From contig OZ023266.1 in assembly GCA_964006375.1 (NCBI GenBank), positions 68,109,391 through 68,173,390 on the forward strand: DNA of 64,000 bases, given 5' to 3'. Positions 1 through 12,754 of this stretch are shown here, in pieces. The translations under genes were made by a program, and so were the position numbers. The DNA comes from Tillus elongatus. Taxonomy: Eukaryota; Arthropoda; Insecta; Coleoptera; Cleridae. Numbering within the stretch: position 1 is the first letter of the stretch; every line of letters starts with the position of its first letter. A model generated the notes under the pieces. That model did no database searches and was not told the origin of the DNA. It saw only the letters and a program-made list of their open reading frames with translations.

Positions 1-55
<55 letters not shown>

Positions 56-195
56 ATAAACATATAAAAATTGAAACTGACCCCGGATATGGGTTCTAGG
101 GATCCTAGTTCGCGCTCATTTGCAAAAATTTTTGCAAAGTTTCACCATCGATACCTGGGGTATTTTTTTGAATAAAAATTCACCAAAAAGTTATA
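1..195 (-). repeat. TA-core element, 5' end fragment, reverse
   Basis: The window opens inside a (TA)n tract (1-42). This is followed by the reverse complement of the TA-core 5' arm, with the family words GAAACTGACCCCGGATATGG and TCGCGCTCATTTG, ending in the degenerate hairpin near 165-195. The rest of the copy lies outside the window. A (GT)n tract follows at about 199-221. Confidence 0.8.
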
Positions 196-280
196 AAGTG
201 TGTGTGTGCGTGTGTGTGTGTCCTGTTGGTGTGGTTTTAGATTGAATTTGTATCAACCATAGCCTTTTATCCTTTTAGCG

Positions 281-401
281 AAATTTAATTTGAAAAATCG
301 CTAGTAGATAATACAGAAGTATCGATGGTGAGACTTTGCAAAATTGTTTTGAAATGAGAGCGAGTTTGGACCACTAGAACCCGAAACCAAGGTCCGCATG
401 A

Positions 402-483
<82 letters not shown>

Positions 484-590
484 AACCACTAACTCAAAAA
501 CTAATTAACTAATTTTGATGAAACTCGGCAACTGTCTTTTATTAATAGCTTGGATGAGTTCGTTGGTCAGCTCGATCGGACCAGTTTAAA
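281..590 (+). repeat. TA-core element, diverged partial copy
   Basis: Forward copy with a decayed 5' arm (about 281-400), a (TA)n core (405-481), and the start of the 3' body with the family words AACTCAAAAACTAATT and GCTTGGATGAGTTCGTTGG. It breaks off near 590 in an A-run. It is much more diverged than the full copies, so it is an older insertion. Confidence 0.7.
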
Positions 591-1012
591 AAAAAAAAAA
601 GATTTTTCTTTGTGGTAAAGAAATTTATATCTATTTGTTGTTTTTTGTTGTTATGTGTACCATTTTTTACCCAAAATAGTAGTGACCTTATTGTTTATAG
701 TAAAGATAAATTCTGCGTGGCGTAACTTTATATCTTGATGGTGACCCACAGATACGGCTCTTTTCGTTGCCTTACATGTTGCTATGGGCTCTCACCCACA
801 AGAAAGCTACCTTGATGTTGCAATTATCATACGAGTGTATCATGTGTCTTTTACTCTTCGATAAGAATTGTTATAGTTTTTCTAAAAACCTCCCCAATAG
901 TTGCATTAATATGTTTTGTACCTTTCAACTGGTTGTAAATTTGGTATAAAGTATTTTGAAGATATTCTGAGAAAATTAAACTAGCGCGAGTAATAACAAC
1001 AGATTCGCTTGT
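591..1012. other. no recognisable feature
   Basis: AT-rich sequence in which I see no gene, known repeat or convincing coding frame. Confidence 0.5.
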
Positions 1013-1150
1013 GTCCAGTTTACATAATTAGATATAAATAATGTAACAAATCTAGTCACTTTCTATAAATAGTTGTTTACCAGATTATTTACATAACTTG
1101 ACATACAATAAATTAGTTTTATTGGAATTTAATTAAAATTCAAGTGATCT
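1013..1150 (+). repeat. left arm of a 2.7-kb inverted repeat pair
   Basis: About 130 bp that reappears in reverse complement at 3548-3693 with roughly 85-90% identity by eye. Shared words include ACAACTATTTATAGAAA (as read in the right arm) and TTACATAACTTGACATACAA. The arms enclose a full TA-core copy and a SINE, so they may be the long terminal inverted repeats of an older element that was later invaded, or an inverted pair of one repeat. Confidence 0.6.
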
Positions 1151-1288
1151 ATAACCGGAATCTTGCAACCTGCAGAATTTTGTTATGATCTCATTTCTTC
1201 TGAAACTGAATACTCATACAATATTAATAGAAATAGTTGGACGTTAACCCAGGGCGCCATTCATTATAATAATAGTAATAATACTTTA

Positions 1289-1419
1289 TTAGTGAATTTT
1301 CTTAAAAAAAATTCACTAATGAGGAGATCCCGACTTGTGAATTTTGAAAAAATTTCTTCAAATGAGCGCTAATTGGGCCCCCCAGAACACATATCCGGGG
1401 TCAGTTTCAATTTTTATAT

Positions 1420-1507
<88 letters not shown>

Positions 1508-2609
1508 CACACCGATAACTCAAAAAATAATGGGCCGATTTTGATTAAATTTGGTGAATACCTTCCTTTTGCAAATGGCTTGGATAAGTTCGTTAGTCAG
1601 GAAAATCGGCCCCGGTTTTCCCGGAAAATTTTGGGTTTTCCTTAAAAAAAAAATATCTCCGGAATTAACAAAGTAAGGGCTACCAAATTTGGTACACTGG
1701 TTTACGTCATTATAGGTGAGGTGCCTACCAAAATTTAACTCTGTAGGTCAAAAGAGAAAAAAAGTTATGGGCATTTAAAGAAAAATAAATTGGGGTTTTC
1801 CTCAAAACGTCAAAGTGACAATTTAAAACATCAAAATTCGCAACATTTAGGCAAAGAACTTGAATCTAATACGGGCTATGGAAAGAAAATGTCTTAAGAA
1901 GAATGTTTTACAAACCCAGAAGTCTTAGTTTCAATCGTCATCGTCCTTCATTTTACTAAAATATTTCCAGAAAATTCATTTCAAATAGACCCTTTCTCTG
2001 ATGCTTGGCAGTAGCCTTAGCTATAGAATTTATCGTTTAATGGTATATAATTTTTGTAGAATTTTCGTAAAAAATCACTAAAGCTCAATATATCCGTTAT
2101 TATACAGTATATGAAAAAATATTGTATACATTAATTATACGGTGTCTTGAGCCACACCTTAAAAAAATATTGCTACCATCACAGGCTGGCCCATAAGTCG
2201 TTGGTGATACAAATAATAATTTTTTTTTAGTGGAAAACGCCTTATGCTTTTACATTTTCCATCGAAATATAATGCATGTTTGTAAGTTAAGAAATTCTGG
2301 ACGCAGCAAGTGCGTTATGGTAGCGAATTTTGCTTAAATGCTTCATATTTAAAAAGCTCAATTTGATATTAACCTATAAGGTTGACCAAGAAACGGATTT
2401 TTTCGGTTACATTTTAAGTTTACTTTCGGAAATTTCTGTACATTTTCAAACAATAAAGTTATTTTGATGAAACATGGCACATTGTTTTTACTATATAGGT
2501 TATACTGGTAACCAAATTTGATGCCTGCTTTCTGAAAAAAATACACATATTTGCTATTAACAACATTTTTATGAAAATTCACTACCATAACGCACTTGCT
2601 GCGTCCAGA
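1289..2609 (+). mobile_element. TA-core element, full-length copy (reference copy)
   Basis: Reference copy for the dominant family in this window. The 5' end is a hairpin in which TTAGTGAATTTTC is followed by its near reverse complement AAATTCACTAATG. Then comes a GAGGAGATCCCGAC arm, the phrase CATATCCGGGGTCAG, the (TA)n core (1423-1503), ATCACACCGATAACTC, a 600-bp body, and a 315-bp inverted-repeat module (2295-2610) ending CTTGCTGCGTCCAGA. No protein is encoded; open frames across the TA tract give only Tyr-Ile repeats. A microsatellite core, a terminal hairpin and a lack of coding capacity resemble non-autonomous Helentron-like elements (HINE) or a large MITE. I cannot assign the class from this window. 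Confidence 0.8.
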
Positions 2610-2610
2610 A
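2295..2610. repeat. MITE-like inverted-repeat module at the TA-core 3' end
   Basis: The left arm TTCTGGACGCAGCAAGTGCG... and the right arm ...CGCACTTGCTGCGTCCAGAA are about 45-bp near-perfect inverted repeats around 230 bp of AT-rich sequence. The same module ends the copies at 8809-10037, 16975-18427 and 33557-34884 but is missing from the copy at 49837-50995. It therefore seems to be a separable unit. A free-standing relative lies at 14273-14470. Confidence 0.75.
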
Positions 2611-2802
2611 TTTTTTGTTCTATACATACCCTATTGGGTGTAAAACACGTCACGTTGAAATATAATTATTAAAATAAAACACTGTCAATATAACAGTATT
2701 AATTCAACAATATAAAATATACAGACATAACAAAGTAACCACACATACGCATATACACCCCACAAATTTGTATTAACCCCCTCAGAGAAAACATGAAATG
2801 GT

Positions 2803-2878
2803 GAACGTTGCCATGCGTAAAATTCAGTACCCAAGTTGCGGAACGTTGCCATGCGTAAAATTCAGTACCCAAGTTGCG
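2803..2878. repeat. two perfect tandem 38-bp units
   Basis: The 38-bp unit beginning GAACGTTGCCATGCG occurs twice head to tail (2803-2840 and 2841-2878) without a mismatch that I can see. This implies a recent local duplication. Confidence 0.9.
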
Positions 2879-2947
2879 TTTACCGAGGTTTTACTATCCA
2901 TTGAAATTGAAGATTCTGGCTTAATAGAAAATTAAGTTGTTAGGATT

Positions 2948-3090
2948 AAAAATGCATTAATGAAAATTCGGTACCATAACGTATTCACTGCATCGAGACA
3001 TTTACACCTACTTACTATTTAGCTAACAATTTCTTAAGGAAAACAATTTTTAATATAAATTCACCTTCATAACGCCTTGCTGCGTCCAGA
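2948..3090 (+). repeat. two TA-core 3'-end fragments
   Basis: Two decayed copies of the 3' terminus, near 2950-3003 and 3040-3090. Both contain AAATTC(G/A)..CCATAACG-type words and the second ends TTGCTGCGTCCAGA. The second is the target of the SINE that follows. Confidence 0.6.
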
Positions 3091-3434
3091 TTTTTTTTAA
3101 CGTCCGTTTACTTCCGCGACTATGGCCAATCACCGACGCCAGGGAGCAGTTTTACCTCACTATCTTGGAAATTTTGCCGGACCCCTGCCTTTCTGTAAGG
3201 ACGGTAGGGATCTTTAACGTACTCAACATCGCATGGACACGGGACCGACGGCTTTACACGCCCTTCGAAGGGAGGAACGTGCAGACATTTAACTTGCTCA
3301 GATACAATGCCACAACCTCAGTTGCTGCTGATTGTACAATATGCACTGAAAAAGAGACAGGGGAACTCTGGGAATCGAACCCGGTACCCTTCGGTTCAGA
3401 GGTACACGTCCTTACCGCTGAACCACCGAGGCTC
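3091..3434 (-). mobile_element. tRNA-derived SINE (family S1), complete
   Basis: Read on the minus strand it starts with a tRNA-Gly-like head, GCCTCGGTGGTTCAGCGG (A box), followed by GGGTTCGATTCCC (B box) about 35 nt later. A 270-bp unique body follows, ending in GTTAAAAAAA. A 10-bp target duplication CAGATTTTTT flanks it (3087-3096 and 3436-3445, overlapping the tail). This is the standard architecture of a SINE transcribed by RNA polymerase III and mobilised by a LINE. It landed at the 3' tip of a TA-core fragment. Open frames across it (120 aa and 74 aa) are incidental. Confidence 0.85.
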
Positions 3435-3547
3435 TCAGATTTTTTGAAACTGATAAAATACTCTAGCCTTCCTTGCAAGAAAGGTTTGAAACGGTTTACA
3501 TCAAATTCATTTTTTCAAAACCTTTGAGAAAAATGAAATAAGGCAAG

Positions 3548-3693
3548 TTTCCGTTTACAGATCATTTGAATTTTAATTAAATTCCAGCAAACCGAATTTG
3601 TATGTCAAGTTATGTAAATAATCTGGTAAACAACTATTTATAGAAAATGACCGGATTTGTTACATTATTTTTAACTAATTATATAAACTGGAG
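3548..3693 (-). repeat. right arm of the 2.7-kb inverted repeat pair
   Basis: Reverse complement of the arm at 1013-1150, over about 130 bp with small indels. Confidence 0.6.
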
Positions 3694-3709
3694 ATAAACA
3701 TATCGCATT

Positions 3710-3832
3710 TTAGAGAATTTTCTTTAACGCACTAATAAAGAGATCGCGACTATCGAATTTTGGAAAAAAAATTTTCAATCTTCATCTGAGCGCAAATTAG
3801 GATCCCAGGAACCCAAATCCGAGGTTAGTTTT

Positions 3833-3913
<81 letters not shown>

Positions 3914-4480
3914 GAGGGCGGGTCAATAAGTCCGTGACTTTTTGCATGAAACACAGGTTTTTTGACAAAAAATCATTTTATTTCTCAACATAGTCTCCTT
4001 TGAGCTCTATACACTTCGTCGAATGTTTCTCCAATTTTTTTATCCCTGTGTTTTTTTTTGGGAAATTTTTTATATCTCTAGAAATAACAAGACTATGGTA
4101 ACAAAATTTCGTACGCCGGTTAACATCATAAAACTAAAATCATATACCAACACTTGGGTCTATACGTTAAAAGAAAAAAAAAGGTATAGTTTTTAGTCAA
4201 AGTCGCGATTCGAAACGTCAAAATTGACATGTTCTAGATAAAGAACCTCAAACTAAAATGTGTTTATGTACAATAAGTGACGTAACAACTGTGTTCTATA
4301 AATGCTTAGGTTTCAGCTTCAGTCGTCATTGTCCTTCATGTTACTTAAATGTTTGCAGAAAATGATTTTCAACTAGACCCTTCCTCTGATGCTGAAGAAG
4401 GAGAGCAGAAAGATAAAATGTGTGTATAATATGTGTTACAAATAGATTAAACAATGATTTGTTATAATTATACAGTAGGA
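3710..4480 (+). repeat. TA-core element, diverged, interrupted by a mariner end
   Basis: The 5' arm (3710-3838) and (TA)n core (3839-3912) are followed by a mariner terminus. The TA-core body then resumes at about 4060 (AAATTTTTTATATCTC) and runs to about 4480 with the family phrase CAACTAGACCCTTCCTCTGA. The 3' module is absent. Confidence 0.65.
3913..4045 (-). pseudogene. mariner element, C-terminal and TIR fragment
   Basis: It starts right after the TA tract with a mariner-type terminal repeat, CGAGGGCGGGTCAATAAGTC. On the minus strand the adjoining sequence reads as the mariner transposase C-terminus, ending in KCIELKGDYVEK and a stop, which is a hallmark of mariner/SETMAR-type proteins. 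Only about 130 bp survive, so the catalytic core is gone. It was inserted at a TA inside the TA-core microsatellite, the normal mariner target. Confidence 0.75.
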
Positions 4481-5050
4481 TTTCCAATGTCAGGTTTGAG
4501 CTGACATATATTATTATTATAATATTCTTTATTGGTCATAATTATACAGCATGTCCATACATATAAGTCGTTGCCTTGTGAAGTATTTCGACATAATTTT
4601 ACCAAACGTCATTCCAAAAATATTTGACACGTATCCTCTGAATAACATACTTCAAATTTTGACATCCTAATTTTCAAATTTAGTTCTGCCTATTTCTTTC
4701 TCCATCTAAAATTTCACCCAAAACCTTTACTGCCTGGTATTCCTTTCCACATAACAATACTTCAGAACAAGCAACTTTCTTTTCTGTTCCATACTTTTGC
4801 CAAAATAACAAATTTTGTGAAGAGCCAAGTTACATTTACACATATTATTACTCTATGGTCGTACAGATGTATATGGATGCGTTCATACGTTTATGTTAAT
4901 ATTAAACTTCAGTTTTTCAGTTCCTAAAAAAGTAACTACAAATTTAATGAAGCAATTGAATGTTACGTTAAGATTTTAGTCAATGTTCACTAAACAAAAT
5001 ATTTTATATTTCACATTTTTCTTTTGTTTCCATACTCATTTTAGTATTGG
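4481..5050. other. no recognisable feature
   Basis: AT-rich DNA with no convincing coding or repeat structure that I can place. Confidence 0.4.
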
Positions 5051-5054
5051 GTTT

Positions 5055-5704
<650 letters not shown>

Positions 5705-6105
5705 TTAGTGCATGCACCAGTTAAATTTCCTGATTAAATGTAATTGGTGAGATTTTTTCAAAATACCATGTACAGGATTTACAACTAGCTAAAAGATACA
5801 AACAACGGGACTATTAGGAAACTTTTTAGAAAAAAAAAATTCGATTCAAGAGTATTTCAAATGCCCCTTTCAGAACCAGGACGTTTAAAATGTTATATTT
5901 GATATGCCCTCTATGTTTATGAAGGCGGTAAGAATTCGGCATTAATGTGGTCTTCTCAAGTCCTTGTAATTGTCCTTGCTTGATGAAACCCCCCTATAAT
6001 AAATATATACGTAGACAGTTCTGACTAATACCTTTTTTGACCAAACTTTTCAGTAATTTTAATTATAAGACATGATGTAAACATCATCTTAATGCAGAAT
6101 TCTTA
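5705..6105. other. no recognisable feature
   Basis: AT-rich sequence without a recognisable gene or repeat. Confidence 0.4.
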
Positions 6106-6107
6106 TA

Positions 6108-7560
6108 CTTCTTCCAACTTGATAATTTTAATTGTTTTCGAGAAAAACGCAATTGAAAATTTCAGGCCTCTGAAAGGAATTTTAAATAAGATACAGTCGA
6201 AAAACTTGTAGTTCGGAATAGTAAATAAAATAGCCTAATAAAAATAACTCAAATTAACTGTTCTATGTGGCCTCCTCCTACTTCTACGAATTTTCTAAAT
6301 CTTTTGATGAAGGACTTTCTGACATTAAACAAATATTATTGTGTTCCTTAATAAAATTAACCGCATCTTGTTTTTTTCCAGCGTTCATTTAGTAAAGGAA
6401 TTTTATTGGCATAAACGAAGGACTTCGTATATCCCCAAAAATAGAAATCCACTGGGTTGTAATCACGACTTCTTGGTGGCAACGGAAAGCCACTTCCTCT
6501 GCCACTACATATCTCATTAAGATGATCTCTAACCACTACTGGGTAATGAGGTGAAGCTCCGTCTTACATAAACCACATTATTCCTCTTAGATCTAGTGAG
6601 AGATCATCCAAAATATCAGCAGGAGTATTTTGTAAAAATAAGAAACATAAATATGATTCTCCATTTAAGTGTGGAGGAAGAACATATGGTCCGAGTAGTC
6701 AGTCGCCAACAAATATTACATTTGATTTCATGCCGAAAATGTCTTTCGTCAATGGCATGTGGACTTTCTACTTCCCAGTAATGACTCTTTCGTCAATTGA
6801 AAACGCCTCGTCTGGACAAAGTTGGTTCATCAGTGATCAAAATATTCCTAATATAATTTCTATCAGTATTATGTTTGTTCAAAATAAGTTGACAGAACTG
6901 CAATCGTCGTGAAATATCTCTTGGAAGTAAATTTTGTGCTGGGGTGAAGTAATAAGGATATATGTTCTTTTTTATTAGAATTCTAATAATATATAACTCA
7001 CTTACTCATATTGCCGCTGACAGACGACGTGAACTTATTTCATTATTCTCTTCTACTTGAAGCAAAATTTCATCTTCTTAATTAGGTGTTATTTGTTTCA
7101 GACGACCTCACTGATTTTTTAATGCGGAATGACCATGTTTCGCCTAAACGACGATATAGGTTTGCCAAAGTTTTATAACTTGGTTGCCTTATGTTTGCAT
7201 ATAACAATCCATATCTTCTGGCTGTCGATTGGACGCAAACATTTTTTTGTGCGTATACATAAATCATATCCCGCATTTCTTCATTGGTAAAATTATTATG
7301 CCGTGGAATCTTAATGGAAAAAGTAACGATAACTTGTTAATTATCCTTTAAAAATACAACAATTCAACAAAATGACAGAACAAAAATAATGCACTCACAA
7401 TAAATGATATTAACTAACAACAATTATCTGACAGCCCAAAGCACACTATTCATAAATGAAGTATTGTTTGAAACTCCTTGCCGAGGCTCTGAAATGTTCA
7501 AATGCATTTTTCTCGACGACGATTGAAATTATCAAGTTGGAACAATATAACAATTTCACA
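6108..7560 (-). mobile_element. degenerate DD41D-like (Tc1/mariner superfamily) element
   Basis: The outer arms at about 6113-6180 and 7478-7535 are imperfect inverted repeats sharing CCAACTTGATAATTT and an ATTTCAGRSCCTC-like word. They bracket a decayed transposase on the minus strand. Size (about 1.4 kb) and layout fit an IS630-Tc1-mariner element. Exact ends and the target duplication are not clear. Confidence 0.6.
6260..7310 (-). pseudogene. DD41D-type transposase pseudogene
   Basis: The N-terminal part (7276-7082) reads NNFTNEEMRDMIYVYAQKN... with LYRRLGETWSF. This is the helix-turn-helix DUF4817 type that leads insect rosa-like transposases. Later frames give ILITDEPTL (first catalytic Asp), DGASPHYPVVVRDHLNE (second Asp) and NPVDFYFWGYTKSFVYANK (third Asp region). 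The frames are broken by several stops and shifts, so no full protein can be made. The third-block spacing is slightly short of 41, which suggests small deletions. The family would normally nick and paste its element at TA sites. Confidence 0.7.
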
Positions 7561-8375
7561 TAAAAATTATGTTTATAATTTTTATAACTATTTATGAATA
7601 GGTTGTAAAATTATTTTCCAATAACGAAAAAAAAACCATGTAACTTTTAACACCCTCTTTCTTTTTCCACAGAAACATTTTATTAGGGCAAGTATGGTCC
7701 AATCCTCATATTTTAACCTGCGCTTGCTCTATGTCCTAATGGTTATGACTCCCTCTGCATATTAAAATATTAGTACATAATAATCTTTCTTCATAAAATT
7801 TAGTTATCGTAGTGAGAAAAATCAAAATAATAATTTATGTTTAATTCATAAGGCCTTATTTCTATATTTAAATTAGTGTGGGTTTCTTTCAACATAAAAG
7901 CATGCGAATCCCAACTCCGCTTTTGCATAACTGTTTGCATAAACCTCTATTCTTACTGTCATCATGCCGACGGGAATACATTAACTATTAACGGAAATGT
8001 GAAACGAAGTCTTGCAAGTCATATAGTTTGTTTTTGAAATTAAATATGTTTGTATGACGACAGAGATTTGAATATCGTTTGACGCTTTCTAACAGAAGCA
8101 GTCGATTATTATAACATAATATAAACAGAAAATATGCATACTTATAAATAGTAGATTAGTTACAGTAACCAGGGACGTATTTCAATTTATTAAATAACTC
8201 TACATATAAAAGATAAATATAATGATGACACTGAAAAGTACTGAGCCTGCAAGGGAAAACGCCATAATTTGTAAAACATTCAACATAATCACATAGCGGT
8301 AATAACATCCAAAGCTAACAAGCTGTTTAATTGAGAAAAATTCAGAGGTTGCTCCTTTGGAACGTTCACTATTCT
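7561..8375. other. no recognisable feature
   Basis: About 0.8 kb of AT-rich sequence with short random frames only. Confidence 0.4.
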
Positions 8376-8379
8376 CTAC

Positions 8380-8803
8380 AAAACCCATGTGAGACCCACA
8401 CTGGAGTACGCTGGCGTTGCTTGGAGTCCTATTCTCGCCAGATATGCTCTTCTACTGCAGTCTCTGTTCAGCGATGAGCCTCTTGCGGTCCCACTTATAA
8501 CTTGTCCCAACTATGAGGACAGGTGAGGGCTGAGGCTAGCCCGCTTGACAATTTTTCAACAGCGGCGGGCTAGAAGTGCCCTGATTTTCACGTTCTCCGT
8601 GGGTTCCTACACACCAATCTCTCCCACTTATTTCAGCTAAGCTCCGACCCCCAACTGCGAGATCACATTTTAAAACTTAAAAACAATCACTCGGAGAATG
8701 CTTTCGGAGTACGTTTTTCTTTAGTCAAGTCTTTGCCAGTTGGAATTCTCTCTCAGAAGAATATCCGCCCAAAGTGTCAACTCATTTGAATTATACTATG
8801 TTT
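8380..8803 (+). pseudogene. LINE reverse transcriptase C-terminal relic
   Basis: In one frame, interrupted by a TGA, the region reads THVRPTLEYAGVAWSPILAR, then LRLARLTIFQQRRARSALI, then VWNSLSEEYP. These are the conserved thumb and C-terminal motifs downstream of the RT domain in Jockey/CR1/RTE-like non-LTR retrotransposons. Upstream catalytic motifs are absent. The relic is cut by the TA-core (TA)n tract at 8809. I cannot resolve the clade from this piece. Confidence 0.7.
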
Positions 8804-10037
<1,234 letters not shown>

Positions 10038-10214
10038 GTTTTCTTATCTTTTCTTTCTTGTTCTTAGTATGCGAGTTAGCTACAATTTTATTTTTAATTT
10101 ATGAGTAGTTAGAGATTTCAAACTTATAAAAAGTCTGTGACCAATGGACGGCAGATTCCGAGGTCATCCACCTTGTTATCTCACACACTCAGTAGTTATG
10201 GATTTACATCTTTA

Positions 10215-10515
10215 CTCTAATTATCTTGTAATAATAGTAATAAACAATTAGCAGAACGTTCATAAAATAACTCTAAACCGCATAAAAATATTTATCTTGG
10301 TATTTAAACCACTCCTCAACGGCATATGTCTTCGCTGTTCGTTGACAATTGTTTAGCTTTCAAATCTTTTTTGGGGTTTGGGAATAAATATTAGTCTCAT
10401 GATGCTAAACCCACAGGATGGGGTGGATGACAGCCATTTCTATTAATTCATTGCAGTGATATCAACGAGTTGTGAGCAGTGATGTGGTCTTGCAAAAAGA
10501 GCACATGTTTTGCCC
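10215..10515 (-). pseudogene. mariner transposase C-terminal relic
   Basis: Minus-strand frames show a decayed second catalytic block (LLQDHITAHNS-like), then LFPNPKKDLK and weak downstream motifs of mariner transposases (compare LFPxLKKHLxG). It contains stops and is not functional. Confidence 0.6.
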
Positions 10516-10729
10516 GTTTCGGCGTTGCTACACAATTTGCTCGAGTAATTTAGTTTGACCACCCAAGAAGACATTTATCCTGTTCATGAAATGGTTTTAG
10601 AAGTACTACATACAGACTTGGAGACTCTGGCTTCACTTTGTTTTTTTTTTTGTAAATGAAGGATGTAGCCAGCGCGTAAGCTAACTGGAGCAAGTTACTC
10701 TTCTGAATTGTTCTAAGTAGTTTTTCAAC

Positions 10730-10777
10730 GTTTTTGTAACCAATTTCGCTGCTTGACAGCATCCTCAGACAGAAAAC
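10730..10777 (-). ncRNA. hammerhead-like motif (foldback left arm)
   Basis: On the minus strand: arm TTTTCTGT, core CTGAGGA, one extra T, stem II GCTG/CAGC, GAAA, a short stem III (TTGG), then U-U and ACAAAAA, which pairs with the first arm except at one position. All CUGANGA and GAAA core positions are kept. The extra pyrimidine between the core and stem II is not in the canonical hammerhead, so activity is uncertain. Confidence 0.5.
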
Positions 10778-11163
10778 TGAATTAATACGAAGTCATGACA
10801 ACTACACATACAGATCTCTTGCTATTTTGCGTTGTTTTGATCAAAAAATTCTTTAAAAATAAATAAAATAAAACAAAAATGACGGATGTTGCATTAAAAA
10901 TGTTTACATGAGGTATGTGAATATTTAACATAAAGGTAGAACTAACCTACAACAGTAATAACTATAATAACAATTACGATAATAAAATCAGTGAACTAAA
11001 CAGTAATAAAGCAGACTCTATACAATGAAAATATTGACACACATCAACTCATTATCTTATTACAACTTTTTTGAAAAAAATAGTTAGAATTTTTTTATCA
11101 TAACATCATCACATAGCAACAGATCTTTATTTGTAGTTGTCATGATTTCGTATTAATTCAATT

Positions 11164-11210
11164 TTCTTCTGTCTGAAAATGCTGTCCAACAGCGAAACCA
11201 GTTACAGAAA
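11164..11210 (+). ncRNA. hammerhead-like motif, decayed (foldback right arm)
   Basis: Mirror copy of the motif at 10730-10777: arm TTCTGT, CTGAAAA (the invariant G8 is now A), extra T, stem II GCTG/CAGC, GAAA, CCAG, UU, then ACAGAA complementary to the arm. The G8 change should abolish cleavage. Confidence 0.45.
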
Positions 11211-11351
11211 CGTTGAAGAACATCCTAGAACATCCAGAATTTAGAAGGGCCACGTGCTTCAGTTAGCTTACGCGCTGGCTACGTCGTTCATTTACAAAAA
11301 AGGAAACCAACAGTGGAACCAGAGAAGTAGTCTCCAAGTCTGTATGTAGTA

Positions 11352-12100
11352 TGCAGCAGTTTTAATACTTGGATACTAATGTTTTTATGCTATATTATAT
11401 TTAAATGAAAGTGAAATTTCAAAAGCAGACAAAAAGGAAGATCAATTTCTATCAAGAAAAAATATGATTTGCTAGAGCTATGAAAGTGACGTTATTCCTG
11501 AAGAATATCACTATTCTTACAACTCGTTGCCAACCTCAAAAGAGGCAGAATATCTAGTTCCGGGGCCATCAGTTGAGAAGTCTGACCCAGACGATGACGA
11601 CTAAATTTAAAAAAAAAATACAACCAAAACAAGATAAGTGCTTAAAAAATCAATCTTTTTGTTAATATATCTCTAGTTTTCAGAATGTATCCTCACTTTC
11701 GTGATTGTTCTCCAAGAGTTTGTAATAAAGGTTCATATATCACTGAAAAGTGCGTGCTTTTTCTTGTACCTGATTTTTCGCTTGATGATAAAACTTTAAA
11801 CCTCAATATCTCAAAAGTACAAAAATGCAGGTTATCTGGTTTTGACAGTAACCCGACGTAAGCTCCTATTGTCTTGTCTAACCCACTGTTAAAACTCTGT
11901 GTTATCCAAGGCCCTTGTCTGTGTGTTTAATGGCGACAGATTTCGGCGTTCGACTGAATCAATGTCGCAGTCCCAGTGACTTCTAAAAACAAGTTTGCAA
12001 AAAAAAAACAATAAAAAAATTTAAAACAATAAAAAAGGAATGAAATTTTTAAAGTTTGATACTGATTATGATGAAATATAACTTATTAGGTGATTCAGGT
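11352..12100. other. no firm feature; possible coding scrap
   Basis: Mostly AT-rich. One plus-strand frame ending near 11604 reads YESDVIPEEYHYSYNSLPTS and finishes in SDPDDDD and a stop. It looks like the acidic C-terminal tail of some protein, possibly transposon-derived. I do not recognise it. Confidence 0.25.
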
Positions 12101-12109
12101 TTTATATAA

Positions 12110-12620
12110 TTGTCATCCTACTCTTTTAGCAATATCCTGGTGTCACAAAAACCTTAAAATTAAAAACAGTTTGTGGATAACGAAACGAGCATACAAGGCC
12201 ATCTACTCCTCAATGCTTCTGAAACATGGTAGAACCGTCACGAAAGCATACTATAGTGAGATGCTAACTTGACATTTGTATAAAAAACAAGCTAGGAAAA
12301 TTGGACAAAAGTGTGCTGCTTTTGTAAAACATCGCCCCTGCTCACATGTTGTTGACTGCATTGCAAACAATTGATAAAATTAGTTTTTAATTTGTTGACT
12401 ACCCACCCTATGCTCCGGGTTTAGACCATTAGACCATTATTTATTCCCAAAATCCAAAAAACATTTGAAAGGTACACGATTTTCGACAAACAACGAAATC
12501 ATATCTGCCGTTGAGGAGTGGTTTGAGGACCAATATAAAGGATTGATTAACAGGTGTATAATTGCTTTGTACACGTTCTGTTAAATGTGCAAGTCTTAGA
12601 GGAGACGATACTGGTTAAAT
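12110..12620 (+). pseudogene. mariner transposase C-terminal relic
   Basis: Plus-strand frames give TVTKAYYSEMLT, then a gap, then FRPLDHYLFPKSKKHLKGTR followed by FSTNNEIISAVEEWFEDQ. This corresponds to the end of a mariner DD34D transposase, from before the second catalytic Asp to the C-terminus. Stops and frameshifts interrupt it. The HDN-type catalytic motif is lost. Confidence 0.7.
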
Positions 12621-12754
12621 AAAACATTAAAAAAATTGTGCGTTTTCTATTGTAGGGTAAGTACTTTCCAACACCTACTCGTATACATGTGGGCTATGAA
12701 ATCAAGTTAGTACGTCCCTGATGGTGATTGATATTCAAACATAGATTATCTTAC

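Larger units (their letters stand above)
10604..11351. mobile_element. foldback element with two hammerhead-like motifs
   Basis: The ends TACTACATACAGACTTGGAG and CTCCAAGTCTGTATGTAGTA are inverted repeats, and the inverted homology continues about 230-240 bp into each side, leaving a spacer of about 300 bp. Each arm holds a hammerhead-like core next to a GYAGCCAGCGCGTAAGC-type or CTTACGCGCTGGCTACG word. Short relatives with the same tips lie at 57486-57611 and, more diverged, at 53115-53282. The inverted two-copy form matches the architecture of the ribozyme repeats at 18.4 and 47.6 kb. Confidence 0.7.

Noticed and set aside
285..489. Open frames of alternating Tyr-Ile over (TA)n tracts (here and in about 20 other places)
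   Set aside because: They are translations of microsatellites with no stop codon; there is no start context, codon structure or conservation.
3360..3434. A functional tRNA gene in the SINE heads
   Set aside because: A and B boxes are present, but the acceptor stem does not close and the sequence runs on into a SINE body, so these are tRNA-derived only.
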